DNA of 39,069 nucleotides from Marinobacterium sp. (GCA_025800125.1 JAOXSF010000175.1:1-39069), one strand, 5' to 3'. Positions 15,918 to 24,712 are shown, numbered from the stretch's first letter. Program-made: numbers and translations. The notes: a model not told the origin generated them from the letters alone.

Positions 15918-17885
15918 GTGACGACCATTATTGTTCCTGATCTCAGCGGCGCGACTGATGTAGACGTGGTTGAGGTATTTGTTGCTGCCGGTGACACCGT
16001 GGCAGAAGGCGACGCGCTGATCGCACTGGAGACTGACAAAGCCTCCATGGAGATCGAAGCTGACAAGGCTGGCGTAATCAAAAACGTACTGATTAACGAA
16101 GGCGACACCTGTAATGAGGGTGACGTAATCATAGAGATCGAAGCTGCCGGTGCTGCTGCACCCGCAGCGCCTGCACCAGTGGCCGAACCTGCATCGGCCC
16201 CGGTTGCTGAAGCAGCACCTGCACCTGCGGCAGCTCCGGCTGCTGTTGGCGGCATTGAAAAAGTGCTGGTACCGGATCTGTCCGGTGCCACCGACGTTGA
16301 TGTGATTGAAGTGCTGGTAAAAGCCGGTGATCAGATCAGCGAAGGCGACAGTCTGATTGCGCTGGAAACTGATAAAGCCTCCATGGAAGTACCAGCCCCT
16401 AAAGGTGGCACGGTAATTTCTGTTGCGATCAGTGAAGGCGGAACCTGTAATGAAGGTGATCTGCTGCTGGAACTGCAGCTGTCAGGGGCTGAAGCGGCAG
16501 CGTCCGCAGCAGTATCTCCTTCACCAGCGGCTGAAGCTGCGCCAGCACCTGCTCCGGCAGCACCTGCTGCTGCACCGGTTGCCGGGGGTGTTGAAGACGT
16601 ACTGGTACCTGATCTGTCCGGCGCGACCGATGTTGACGTTATCGAAGTACTGGTAAGTGCAGGCGATGAAGTCAGCGAAGGCGACAGCCTGATCGCACTG
16701 GAAACCGACAAAGCTTCTATGGAAGTCCCTGCACCGAAAGGCGGTGTGGTGAAAGAGGTGAAAATCACCGAAGGCAGCACCTGTAATGAAGGTGATGTGA
16801 TTCTGGTGCTGGAAGTGAAAGGTGCCGCACCTGCACCGGTTGCCGCGCCTGTAGCGGCGCCAGCTCCGGCGGCAGCAGCGCCTGCACCGGCTAAAGCGGC
16901 GGCTCCTGCGTCAGCAGCACCGGCTGCGGCCAGTAAACTGTCTCCAGCCGAGCTGGAGAAGAAAAACAAATCCGTACACGCAGGCCCGGCGGTGCGCGCC
17001 CTGGCCCGTGAGTTCGGTGTTGATCTGTCTGAAGTTAAAGGCACTGGCAACCGTAACCGTATCGTCAAAGAAGACGTACAGGCTTACGTGAAGCAGGCGC
17101 TGAAACAGCTGAAAGAGAAACCGGCTGCGGCTGCTGTAACCGGCGGTAGCGGTATCCCGGCGATCCCTGAAATTGATTTCAGCAAGTTCGGTGACGTTGA
17201 AGTTGAGAAACTGAGCAAGATCGCCAAGGTAACCCGCGACAACATGTCCCGCTGCTGGCTGAACATCCCGCACGTGACGCAGTTCGACGAAGCGGATATC
17301 ACTGAACTGGAAGCCTTCCGTAAGTCGATGAAGGATGAAGCAGCGAAAGCAGGTGTACGCCTGACGCCACTGCCATTCATGATCAAAGCGGTTGCTAAAG
17401 CGCTGGTTGAAAATCCGAAGTTCAATGCTTCTCTGCATGCAGACGGCGAGCACATCGTCTACAAGAAGTACGTAAACATCGGTATTGCGGTTGATACGCC
17501 AAACGGTCTGATGGTGCCGGTGATCAAAGATGCTGATAAAAAAGGCATCTACGAGCTGTCCCAGGAAGTGATTGAACTGGCAGGTAAAGCGAAAGACCGC
17601 AAGCTCAAGCCAAACGAAATGCAGGGTGCATGTTTCACCATCTCCAGCCTGGGCGGCATCGGCGGTACCGGCTTCACGCCAATCGTTAATGCCCCTGAAG
17701 TTGGCATCCTGGGTATTTCCAAAGCGGACATCAAACCGCGCTGGAATGGCAAAGAGTTCGAGCCGCGCAACATGCTGCCGCTGTGTCTCTCTTACGACCA
17801 CCGTGCAATCAACGGTGGCGATGCAGGTCGCTTCCTGACCTACATCAACGCACTGCTGAGCGACATCCGTCGCCTGATGCTGTAA
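15918..17885 (+). CDS. aceF: Pyruvate dehydrogenase E2 (dihydrolipoyl acetyltransferase), three lipoyl domains
   Basis: Core subunit of the pyruvate dehydrogenase complex; moves the acetyl group to CoA. It has 655 aa. Three lipoyl domains carry ETDKASME with the lipoylated Lys at 41, 153 and 265, spaced exactly 112 residues apart and joined by Ala/Pro linkers. A peripheral subunit-binding domain follows (about 350-390: HAGPAVRALAREFGVDLSEVKGTG), then the catalytic domain ending SYDHRAINGGDAGRF with active-site His628. Asn632 stands where E. coli has Asp; other bacterial E2p enzymes also have Asn there. The start is GTG; an overlapping ATG three bases earlier reads straight into a stop. No lpd gene for E3 follows. 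Confidence 0.98.
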   Translation: MTTIIVPDLSGATDVDVVEVFVAAGDTVAEGDALIALETDKASMEIEADKAGVIKNVLINEGDTCNEGDVIIEIEAAGAAAPAAPAPVAEPASAPVAEAAPAPAAAPAAVGGIEKVLVPDLSGATDVDVIEVLVKAGDQISEGDSLIALETDKASMEVPAPKGGTVISVAISEGGTCNEGDLLLELQLSGAEAAASAAVSPSPAAEAAPAPAPAAPAAAPVAGGVEDVLVPDLSGATDVDVIEVLVSAGDEVSEGDSLIALETDKASMEVPAPKGGVVKEVKITEGSTCNEGDVILVLEVKGAAPAPVAAPVAAPAPAAAAPAPAKAAAPASAAPAAASKLSPAELEKKNKSVHAGPAVRALAREFGVDLSEVKGTGNRNRIVKEDVQAYVKQALKQLKEKPAAAAVTGGSGIPAIPEIDFSKFGDVEVEKLSKIAKVTRDNMSRCWLNIPHVTQFDEADITELEAFRKSMKDEAAKAGVRLTPLPFMIKAVAKALVENPKFNASLHADGEHIVYKKYVNIGIAVDTPNGLMVPVIKDADKKGIYELSQEVIELAGKAKDRKLKPNEMQGACFTISSLGGIGGTGFTPIVNAPEVGILGISKADIKPRWNGKEFEPRNMLPLCLSYDHRAINGGDAGRFLTYINALLSDIRRLML

Positions 17886-18020
17886 CGGCTTACCCCCGTT
17901 CGCGTCCCCGTCGGCTGACAGCCTCCGCCAGCCAGCACAGTGTTTCACTGTGCTGCGCTTTCACAGCAAGAGGCAGAAGAGGCTGCACCGACCCGTTACC
18001 ATTTCCAATCCCTTGGCTCA

Positions 18021-18044
18021 GGCATCTTCGGATGCCTTTTTTTT
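18021..18044 (+). terminator. Rho-independent terminator of pdhR-aceEF
   Basis: GGCATC-TTCG-GATGCC, a stem with a stable tetraloop, followed by eight T. It lies about 135 bases after the aceF stop and before creA. Confidence 0.9.
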
Positions 18045-18095
18045 GTCTTTTTTTCGGCGCACTATGGGAGCTGTATTTTTTTGCAGGAGAGCACA

Positions 18096-18575
18096 ATGAA
18101 AAAGCTGATTACAGCGCTGGCGGCCACCGCCCTGCTGGCAGGCTGTTCAGATAATGAAGTCGGTGATGTCAGCCTGGGGCTGTTCACCACCAAGGATATA
18201 AAAGTCGAAATCGTTAACGACCCCAAAGTACCCGGCGTAACCTGCCATATCAGCCACGTGGAGGCGAACCTGGACTTTGCCGACCCGTCTGATATGGGTA
18301 TCGCCTGTCGCCAGACCGGCCCGATTAATGCCGATATGCTGACAGATATAGACCGCAGCAAATCCGGTGAAGTGGTATTCAAAACCTCAAAAAGCATCCT
18401 GTTCAAAAGCCTGAAAATCCGCCGTATCTGGGATGAGAGAAACAGAACGCTGATATACCTGAGCTACTCCACCAAAGAGCTGCAAGGCAGCTATAAGCAC
18501 TCCATGTCCACCGTACCACTATGGGGTAACCCGGTGTGGGAACAACTGGAGATTGAGAAGCTGAATAAGGATTAA
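18096..18575 (+). CDS. creA: CreA family protein, probable lipoprotein
   Basis: Conserved periplasmic protein of unknown function (159 aa). The N-terminus is a lipoprotein signal with lipobox LLAGC (Cys17). The body has the CreA pattern: GLFTTKDIKVEIVNDPKVPGVTCHISH, DPSDMGIACRQTGPI and VFKTSKSILFKSLKIRRIWDERNRTLIYLSYSTK. The open frame runs further upstream, but ATG 18096 has AGGAG in front and gives a proper signal peptide. It stands alone between the aceF terminator and the lysozyme gene; the next 193 bases hold no gene I can support. Confidence 0.9.
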   Translation: MKKLITALAATALLAGCSDNEVGDVSLGLFTTKDIKVEIVNDPKVPGVTCHISHVEANLDFADPSDMGIACRQTGPINADMLTDIDRSKSGEVVFKTSKSILFKSLKIRRIWDERNRTLIYLSYSTKELQGSYKHSMSTVPLWGNPVWEQLEIEKLNKD

Positions 18576-18768
18576 GACTGACATCGTGTGTGGAGCCAGC
18601 GACGCAACTTCGCAGATTCTGCTGCTATCCAGCGATATCACCCAGTAAAACAGATGCCATTGCACTGATACTGGAACCTGCTGCCTGTCCTTGTTTATGG
18701 GCAGCCGGTTGCTTATAAAAGTGTAAGCAGTGCTTATAGCCTTATAGCTAATAAACAGGAGGTGCTAC

Positions 18769-19323
18769 ATGGCTGGTTGGGATGATCTCAGGAAAGAACT
18801 GAAAAAGAGCGAGGGCTCCATACCGTATATGTATCTTGATACGGTTGGTAAAGTCACCGTTGGTGTCGGCAATATGCTACCTGATGTAGCAGCAGCCCAG
18901 CAGCTGGGCTTTGTCGAGCGCGCAACGGGCAGGGAAGCAACCGCGGCTGAAATAGCGGCTGACTTCAATGCCGTGCAGGCACAACCCGCTGCACGGGTTG
19001 CATCCTTCTATAAGGAATATACCCATCTTGAACTGCCTGAAGCGAAAATTGATGAGCTGCTGAACCAGCGCATCCGTGAATTTGAGCAGGGCCTGAAACG
19101 CAACTTTCCAGAATTCGACAGTTACCCGATAACCGCACAGATGGCGATGATGGATATGGCCTTTAATCTGGGCGTACAAGGCCTGGTAACCAAGTTCCCA
19201 TCCATGACACGAGCCATCAGGCGTATGGACTGGAAAGCAGCGGCGAAGGAATCTCATCGTCGACAGGTATCTGATAGCCGTAATGCAGTGGTAAAGCAGT
19301 GGTTTGATGAGGCGGCGGGGTAA
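18769..19323 (+). CDS. T4-type lysozyme-like protein (GH24/pesticin-type fold), no signal peptide
   Basis: Predicted peptidoglycan muramidase, 184 aa. Near the N-terminus KKSEGSIPYMYLDTVGKVTV has Glu15, Asp24 and Thr30, with the same 9 and 6 residue spacing as the catalytic Glu11-Asp20-Thr26 of T4 lysozyme, followed by GVGNML in place of T4's GIGHLL. Later QMAMMDMAFNLGVQGL and the C-terminal RRQVSDSRNAVVKQWF match the fold's second lobe. There is no signal peptide, holin or phage gene nearby, so it would need a secretion system, lysis or a phage-like release route. AGGAGG precedes the ATG. It could be a prophage remnant or an effector; an immunity gene is not evident. Confidence 0.8.
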   Translation: MAGWDDLRKELKKSEGSIPYMYLDTVGKVTVGVGNMLPDVAAAQQLGFVERATGREATAAEIAADFNAVQAQPAARVASFYKEYTHLELPEAKIDELLNQRIREFEQGLKRNFPEFDSYPITAQMAMMDMAFNLGVQGLVTKFPSMTRAIRRMDWKAAAKESHRRQVSDSRNAVVKQWFDEAAG

Positions 19324-19422
19324 CGTCGTTTCAACTGCTGGCTGGGCGATATGACTGGCTTTGTGCTGATCATATTGCTTGACACTGCATAGGGCCTGTC
19401 ATAGTCTTACAGCTAACAACGG

Positions 19423-19455
19423 CTCCCTCCAGCAGTAAAATGCGTAAGAGTGGGG
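19423..19455 (+). terminator. Possible terminator after the lysozyme gene
   Basis: GGCTCCC can pair with GGGGGCT (with wobbles) across a long loop of about 25 bases, and eight T follow directly. The T tract is convincing, the stem less so. Confidence 0.45.
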
Positions 19456-19531
19456 GCTTTTTTTTGCCTGTAAGAAATAGACTTTCGATGGCTGGGTTAA
19501 TACCTTATTAAAAGCCTTATTAATCGAAAGC

Positions 19532-20419
19532 TTACTCCACAAACCCCTCAATCCTTTCCAGACAAAGCGCTTTTGTCAGCTGCTGCAATACCTCAACTCG
19601 TTCAATCAGCCAGTCCAGTTGTTCGGCGTTGATTTCATAGTGTTCCGAGTAGCGTGCATCAACATAAGCCCGTTTTAGCAGTTGAAAGCGATTACGGGCC
19701 TGGCGGGTGGTTTGTGGGAACACTTCGGCAAAGCGTTCATGCTGCAAAATAGCCAGGCTGTTCAGTTGTACCAGGTTATGGGTGGCGGGCATATAGTTGG
19801 TAAACACCAGCATAATACAGGCGTAGTAAGACTCGCAGGCCTGATGTAGTAGAAAGGCTGCCTGGGTATAGTTCTCCCGTTCTTTGCCAAATCGGGTGAA
19901 CTCCATAAAACCATCTGCTGCCTTTATTCGTTGCTGATAATGCCGCTGTGCAATCTCCCTGGCCTGTGCCGGGGTCAGATTACAAGCGCTGGCTAAGGCG
20001 CGGCTGGGCTCCAGTTCATACAGGGCAATTCCTTCCTTCTTTATATCAGAAAAGAAATACTGCCCCTCGGCCAGTGCATCATTCACTTCCTGCAAGGTAT
20101 GTACAATCAGCGTAACCGGTGGCTTGAGTTGCTGTAGCAGGCGGCTCTCGACATTGTTCCAGACCCGCATACCATCCTTCAGACACTGATCATTCAGAAT
20201 CACCAGAATATCGTAATCACTCAGATAACCATTGGCCGGGTCATACACCCACTTCCCGGTGGCATGGCTACCAAACAGAATGATCTTCAGAATCCGGCTA
20301 TGCTTGCGCTTACCCTCGGCAAAGTCGGTTACCTGGGCGAATTCATCATGAATCACCCGCACGATATAGTCGAGATCACGCTGTTTGGCGGCGGGGAGGT
20401 GGTCAATGCTGGTTTTCAT
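19532..20419 (-). CDS. Fused nucleotidyltransferase-HEPN protein
   Basis: A 295-aa cytoplasmic protein joining two domains that are usually separate partner proteins. N-terminal: a minimal nucleotidyltransferase with FGSHATG (Gly50-Ser51) and SDYDILV (Asp68 and Asp70, metal ligands). C-terminal: a helical HEPN domain, with ENYTQAAFLLHQACESYYAC and ARYSEHYEINAEQLDWL. In the MntA-HepT systems the transferase neutralises a HEPN ribonuclease by AMP addition. Fusions of this type are known, but their role is mostly untested. The usual HEPN RX4-6H motif is not clearly kept (RYSEH has three residues between R and H), so nuclease activity is uncertain. The ribosome site is weak. It sits in an accessory stretch. 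Confidence 0.8.
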   Translation of the reverse strand: MKTSIDHLPAAKQRDLDYIVRVIHDEFAQVTDFAEGKRKHSRILKIILFGSHATGKWVYDPANGYLSDYDILVILNDQCLKDGMRVWNNVESRLLQQLKPPVTLIVHTLQEVNDALAEGQYFFSDIKKEGIALYELEPSRALASACNLTPAQAREIAQRHYQQRIKAADGFMEFTRFGKERENYTQAAFLLHQACESYYACIMLVFTNYMPATHNLVQLNSLAILQHERFAEVFPQTTRQARNRFQLLKRAYVDARYSEHYEINAEQLDWLIERVEVLQQLTKALCLERIEGFVE

Positions 20420-20830
20420 AGAGGGATGATAGCATTGTTGGTGATAAGTGTGCTTGGCTGGATAAGTAAATTATGCTTTGTGCATCTTGTGGAGTTGCGA
20501 ATTTAGAATACTAAAAATAGGGAGTATGTAATATGCTGTAATGTTAATTAAGTGTCAATTTATATATGATCTTTCCAGCTTTGAAAATAATTGATTTTTC
20601 TTCGGTGGGGTTTACTTCTCAAGGATGTTGGTGTTTTCAAGTCTTTGGTCGTATTTAAAAATAAAATCAATATTTTTTATGGCGTTTAATGTTGATGATA
20701 CAGGTTTTGATATTTTTTGATGATTGATTTTTGTAGTGAGGTAACTGTTGGTTTTTTAGTTTTGGTTGGTAAGTAGATAAATGTCTTAGATTTCTTGATA
20801 AACTCATCTAAAAAAGTAAGGAATGCTAAA
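20420..20830. other. AT-rich gene-free stretch
   Basis: Four hundred bases of strongly AT-rich DNA between the HEPN fusion gene and the next small gene. Only very short open frames are present, the longest I noticed being 30 codons from ATG 20566. No terminator, repeat or known RNA was recognised. The composition continues into the next gene, so both were probably acquired together. Confidence 0.6.
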
Positions 20831-21253
20831 ATGACCTGTCATTGTCGAATTAATATTGTAAACCAATCTTCACAAACTTTAATAGGCTGTAAATATTTTG
20901 ATACCCATGGGACATACAAGTCACATCCTGAAGCTGATCTAAAGCCAGGTCAATCAACTCGGTTTGAAATGGAAGGAAATGAGTTTTGGGGTATTGAAGG
21001 TAGCTTAAGTTATATAATTGGTGAAAGCGGAAAGAAATTAGATGTTGAATATAGCTGTATACCTGTTACCCATGAAGTATTAAAGACAAGTAGTAATAAC
21101 TTGTCGTTTGAAGATAATAGTGAAGAATTGAAGATCGAAGCTTATGGTGGTCGTAAAGACTATTATATCGAGAGGATTCCGCCGGGCCAAGAAGGACAGT
21201 ATCCTCTTTACAGTGGTACCCTTAGTGGAATCTTCGTTATAAGTGATAAGTAA
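20831..21253 (+). CDS. Hypothetical protein, faint cytolysin/aegerolysin-fold pattern
   Basis: A 140-aa protein encoded in AT-rich DNA unlike its neighbours, a sign of horizontal transfer. I do not recognise a family with confidence. The order of features (INIVNQSS, then HGTYKSHPEADLKPGQST, GIEGSLSYIIGES, KKLDVEYSC) resembles the beta-sandwich of actinoporins and aegerolysins: N-x-S start, G-x-EG-x-L-x-Y, then an alternating strand ending in a Cys or Pro. It has no signal peptide. I chose ATG 20831, with TAAGGA eight bases upstream; a TTG 12 codons earlier is possible. The function is unknown. Confidence 0.7.
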   Translation: MTCHCRINIVNQSSQTLIGCKYFDTHGTYKSHPEADLKPGQSTRFEMEGNEFWGIEGSLSYIIGESGKKLDVEYSCIPVTHEVLKTSSNNLSFEDNSEELKIEAYGGRKDYYIERIPPGQEGQYPLYSGTLSGIFVISDK

Positions 21254-21382
21254 CTCTTCATAAGGCTTTTCAGAGCTGGACTGTATATTGGTAACATATA
21301 TCTACCTTAGAGTGTTGCCAATAAAAATAATTCCATCTACTAATAAATATATTCTAGTAGTAAAGCTTTAAAATGATTAAAG

Positions 21383-21404
21383 GAGCCTCACCTCGAGGCC
21401 CTTT
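21383..21404. terminator. Shared terminator between two convergent genes
   Basis: GAGCCTC and GAGGCCC can pair across a five-base loop. On the plus strand the stem is followed by four T; on the minus strand by CTTT. It lies between the AT-rich gene and the peroxiredoxin gene, which converge. Confidence 0.5.
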
Positions 21405-21426
21405 TCAATCTAAAACCCAACCACCC

Positions 21427-22092
21427 TCAATGCGAATGCGGCTGATGTATATACCGCATATACGGTTTAGGTGCCTCCCAGCCTTCCGGGAATTTCTTCC
21501 GTGCTTCTTCATCCGGTATTGCCGGTACAATAATTACATCTTCACCGCTGCGCCAGTTTACCGGTGTAGCCACCTGGAAGTCGGCGGTCAGCTGGCAGGA
21601 GTCCAGTACCCTTAGCACTTCATCAAAGTTACGGCCTGTACTCATCGGGTAGGTCATGGTCAGTTTTACCCGTTTATCGGGGCCGATTACAAATACCGAG
21701 CGAATGGTGGCGTTGTCGGCGGCGGTGCGGCTGCCGGGTTCGCCGCTGGCGTTGGGGTGGATCATATCGTATAGCTTGGCCACCGCCATATCGGTATCGG
21801 CAATCATCGGGAAGTTCACCGCGCTGCCCTGGGTTTCCTCTATATCTTTCTGCCAGGCCATATGGTCTTCAACCGAGTCGATACTCAGGCCTATCACGCG
21901 GGTATTACGCTTTTCAAATTCCGGCTTCAGGCTGGCCATATAGCCCAGCTCGGTGGTGCAGACCGGGGTAAAGTCTTTCGGGTGTGAGAACAGAATGGCC
22001 CAGCTCTGACCAATCCAGTCATGGAAGTGGATCGGGCCTTCGGTGGTTATGGCATCAAAATCCGGGGCGATATCACCAATACGTACAGTCAT
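21427..22092 (-). CDS. 1-Cys peroxiredoxin (Prx6-type)
   Basis: Thiol peroxidase that reduces peroxides in the cytoplasm, 221 aa. The peroxidatic Cys45 lies in SHPKDFTPVCTTELG. The rest has the Prx6 outline: LSIDSVEDHMAWQKDI, FPMIADTDMAVAKLYDM, TIRSVFVIGPDKRVKL, and a long C-terminal arm with WRSGEDVIIVPAI and GWEAPKPYMRYI. No second conserved resolving Cys in the usual 2-Cys context. GGGAGG precedes the ATG. It faces away from the accessory genes and has no evident operon partner. Confidence 0.94.
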   Translation of the reverse strand: MTVRIGDIAPDFDAITTEGPIHFHDWIGQSWAILFSHPKDFTPVCTTELGYMASLKPEFEKRNTRVIGLSIDSVEDHMAWQKDIEETQGSAVNFPMIADTDMAVAKLYDMIHPNASGEPGSRTAADNATIRSVFVIGPDKRVKLTMTYPMSTGRNFDEVLRVLDSCQLTADFQVATPVNWRSGEDVIIVPAIPDEEARKKFPEGWEAPKPYMRYIHQPHSH

Positions 22093-22244
22093 TTTTTACA
22101 CCTCCCGTAGGGTTGTGTATCCGGTATAGCTGACAACCTGCCGCTCTGCGCTTTACCTGTTGGAATGCTTTGTTCTGTGCTTATAGCGAAAGGGCCCAAA
22201 GAAGGGGAGTCGGTGCCAGAACAGAGCGTGCTGCTGGCACCGGA

Positions 22245-22275
22245 AGGTGTTACTGAACCAGGTGTTACTGAACCA
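22245..22275. repeat. 15-bp tandem duplication over the methyltransferase stop codon
   Basis: AGGTGTTACTGAACC is present twice in a row. On the minus strand each copy contains CTGGTTCAGTAA, so the C-terminal codons and stop of the MetE-like gene are duplicated; translation ends at the first. Confidence 0.8.
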
Positions 22276-23392
22276 GCGCCGCACCTTCGGCCAGCGCGCG
22301 TAGTTTGGCGTAAGCGATATCGGGGGCAACAGCACCAAAACCGGCAAAGGTGCCGAACCCACAGTCAGAGCCAGCAATGACACGCTCAATACCGACAATA
22401 TCGGTGAAATTGCGTAGCCGCTGTGCGATCAGTCGCGGGTGCTCCACAAAGTTTGATGTGCTGTCGATAACGCCTGGTACCAGCACTTTATCGTCCGGAA
22501 TCTCGCTCTGACGGGCTTTGAATACTTCCCACTCATGGGCATGACGGGGGTTGGATGTTTCAAAAAGCAGATATTTTGCCTTTGACTTCATCAGGGTATT
22601 GAACATCTTATCCATTGAAATATCGCAGACATGGGGCCCCTCATAATTACCCCAGCAGATATGGATGCGAATCTTATCGGCGTCGATATCACGCAGCGCA
22701 TAGTTCAGAATTTCTACATTCTGGTCTGCAATTTTTACAAACTCATCGTCCGATATATCGTTGAAAAGCATATGGCGTGACAACGCCAGATCAGGGCAAT
22801 CCAGTTGCAGTGTCAGGCCTGCTGCGACAATGGTTTCGTATTCATTTTTCATCACTTCAGCCAGTACTTCCAGGTATTTTTCCCGGCTTGGGTAGTACTG
22901 GTTTGGCAAAAACAGCGATATTACCCCAGGTGATGCCGCTGTCATAAAGCCTTGCGCTGCCTGGTGTGTCTGAATGGCGCTGTTCAGATTGGCAATATCG
23001 GTATTCAGATCATCATAATTCGGTGCTGTGACCTCACCGGTACACATGGGACGGGCGTAATCGGGCGTGCCACCAGACTGTGCTAATCGAGCCAGGAAAT
23101 CAGGAAACAGCTTGAGATCAGCCGGTGCGTTACGCGGGCTATCACCCGAGAAACCGGTGTAACGGTCTTTTACATAGGTCGCATAGGAGATTTTTGAAGT
23201 ATCACCGTCGGACACAATGTCAATTCCGGCTTCTACCTGTTTGGCCACGCAGTCGCTTACATTGTCTGTCATCACACGGGCAAAGTCGTCCACAGAGTAG
23301 GGTTCTCCCTTTTCCCTGCTGAATAACAGGTCGGTGACTTGCTGGGAACGTGGCAGCGAACCCACATGAGTGGTCAGGATTTTGTTGGCCAT
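22265..23392 (-). CDS. Cobalamin-independent methionine synthase II family protein
   Basis: A 375-aa zinc methyl- or alkyltransferase of the MetE C-terminal-domain family, without the N-terminal half of true MetE. It opens LTTHVGSLPRS, typical of the family. Likely zinc ligands are His244 and Cys246 (HICWGN), a Glu further on, and Cys344 (GSDCGFG). Related stand-alone proteins include epoxyalkane:coenzyme M transferase and MesD-type core methionine synthases, so the acceptor could be homocysteine or another thiol. It is divergent from a LysR regulator, which probably controls it. No MesX/DUF1852 partner or reductase was seen next to it. The substrate is unknown. Confidence 0.85.
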   Translation of the reverse strand: MANKILTTHVGSLPRSQQVTDLLFSREKGEPYSVDDFARVMTDNVSDCVAKQVEAGIDIVSDGDTSKISYATYVKDRYTGFSGDSPRNAPADLKLFPDFLARLAQSGGTPDYARPMCTGEVTAPNYDDLNTDIANLNSAIQTHQAAQGFMTAASPGVISLFLPNQYYPSREKYLEVLAEVMKNEYETIVAAGLTLQLDCPDLALSRHMLFNDISDDEFVKIADQNVEILNYALRDIDADKIRIHICWGNYEGPHVCDISMDKMFNTLMKSKAKYLLFETSNPRHAHEWEVFKARQSEIPDDKVLVPGVIDSTSNFVEHPRLIAQRLRNFTDIVGIERVIAGSDCGFGTFAGFGAVAPDIAYAKLRALAEGAALVQ

Positions 23393-23767
23393 GGTGCTTG
23401 TCTCTCTTCAGGCGTCTATTCAGATAAGCATGGATTAAAAACGTAAATTGCATACGAAGTCAATTTTGTTATGCAGGTGTCTGTCCGGCTACAGACATGC
23501 CTGGTTGTTCATTCTTATCGGAAGAGAAAATAAGGGCTTATTCAGTCAGAGGCGAAGGTCGCGGCCGAGATACAGGTTGTTGTATCGGTTGCTATAGCGG
23601 TTAACCGATCTACTGGCAGGGCAGCCACTACGAGCGCATGGTGCAGAATCTGGCGCGGATCTGAACGACGTATTACAGAATTTGTTTTTCCTATCCAATG
23701 CCAGGTTGTCTATGGTTTTTCTTATGTTATAAGTGGCAGATAGCCAGAACAATAAGAGAACCCGACC
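23393..23767. other. Intergenic region between the divergent methyltransferase and LysR genes
   Basis: Expected to hold both promoters and the LysR binding site, though I could not fix a clear T-N11-A box. A short frame at 23605-23664 reads PIYWQGSHYERMVQNLARI before a stop and looks protein-like, possibly the 3' remnant of a lost gene, but it is preceded by a stop codon and is too short to identify. Confidence 0.4.
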
Positions 23768-24712
23768 ATGCACTTTACCCTGAAACAGTTGCGTTACTTT
23801 GTCGTTGCCGGTGAGCTGAGCAGCGTTACCCGCGCTGCGGAAGCGCTCCATGTCTCCCAGCCGTCTATCTCGTCCGCCATTCTGCATCTGGAAGATGTCA
23901 CCGGCCTGCAACTGTTTGTACGCCACCATGCTCAGGGGTTGTCGCTGACGCCGCCGGGGCGGCAGTTTATCCGCAAGGCCAAGCAGCTGCTCAGTGAGGC
24001 TGAAGGGCTGGCCCAGTATGCCAATACCCTGGGGGAGGAGGTGTCGGGTTCGCTGAAAATTGTGGGCTTTCCCACCTTTACCCCGATTCTGCTGCCGGGG
24101 CTGATCAAGTCCTTTATTGATGCCTACCCGGCGGTACAGGTGCAGTGTGACGAGATGCACCAGAAAGATATTATTCAGGGGCTGACCGATGGCCGTTATG
24201 AACTGGCGCTGACCTATGATCTGCAAATCCCGGCGGATGTGGAGTTTGAACCGCTGATCGAGTTTCCACCCTATGCGGTACTGGGGCAGCAGCACCCGCT
24301 GGCTGACCGTGAAGAGGTGTCACTGACCGAACTGGTGGAATACCCGATGGTGGTGCTGGACTGGCCGATGAGCCGCGAATATTTCTTTTCGCTGTTTCTC
24401 AGCCTGGAGCTGGAACCTGACTTTGCTTATCAGGCGCAGTCTACCGGTATGGTGCGTGGCCTGGTGGGTAACGGCTTTGGTTACTCGCTGTTTAATACCC
24501 CGATGGTAAATAACCTGGCGCTGGATGGTACCGAGCTGCGCGCCATCCCGCTGAAAGAGAAGCTACGGCCATTGCGGATGGGCATTGCCCGACTGTCCCA
24601 GTTCAGGCTGACTCCGGCGGCGGACGCCTTTATCAAAAGTCTCAGGCAGCAGATTCAGGTGGAAACCACCACCATCTTTCAGGATGAGCGTTTCTTTAAA
24701 AGTCTGACCTGA
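23768..24712 (+). CDS. LysR-family transcriptional regulator
   Basis: A 314-aa DNA-binding regulator. The winged helix-turn-helix occupies about residues 1-60 (LKQLRYFVVAGELSSVTRAAEALHVSQPSISSAILHLE), followed by a linker helix and a two-lobed effector domain from about residue 90 (GSLKIVGFPTFTPILLPGLIKSF). The inducer is unknown. It is divergent from the MetE-like gene and 215 bases upstream of the aspartase fusion gene on the same strand, so it could control either or both. AAGAGAA lies before the ATG. Confidence 0.92.
   Translation: MHFTLKQLRYFVVAGELSSVTRAAEALHVSQPSISSAILHLEDVTGLQLFVRHHAQGLSLTPPGRQFIRKAKQLLSEAEGLAQYANTLGEEVSGSLKIVGFPTFTPILLPGLIKSFIDAYPAVQVQCDEMHQKDIIQGLTDGRYELALTYDLQIPADVEFEPLIEFPPYAVLGQQHPLADREEVSLTELVEYPMVVLDWPMSREYFFSLFLSLELEPDFAYQAQSTGMVRGLVGNGFGYSLFNTPMVNNLALDGTELRAIPLKEKLRPLRMGIARLSQFRLTPAADAFIKSLRQQIQVETTTIFQDERFFKSLT

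Noticed and set aside
16911-17948. Minus-strand 345-codon open frame
   Set aside because: Antisense to aceF; composition and lack of motifs mark it as a shadow.
23605-23664. Short protein-like frame PIYWQGSHYERMVQNLARI before a stop
   Set aside because: Preceded by an in-frame stop, with no start and no family recognised; kept only as a possible remnant in the gap entry.
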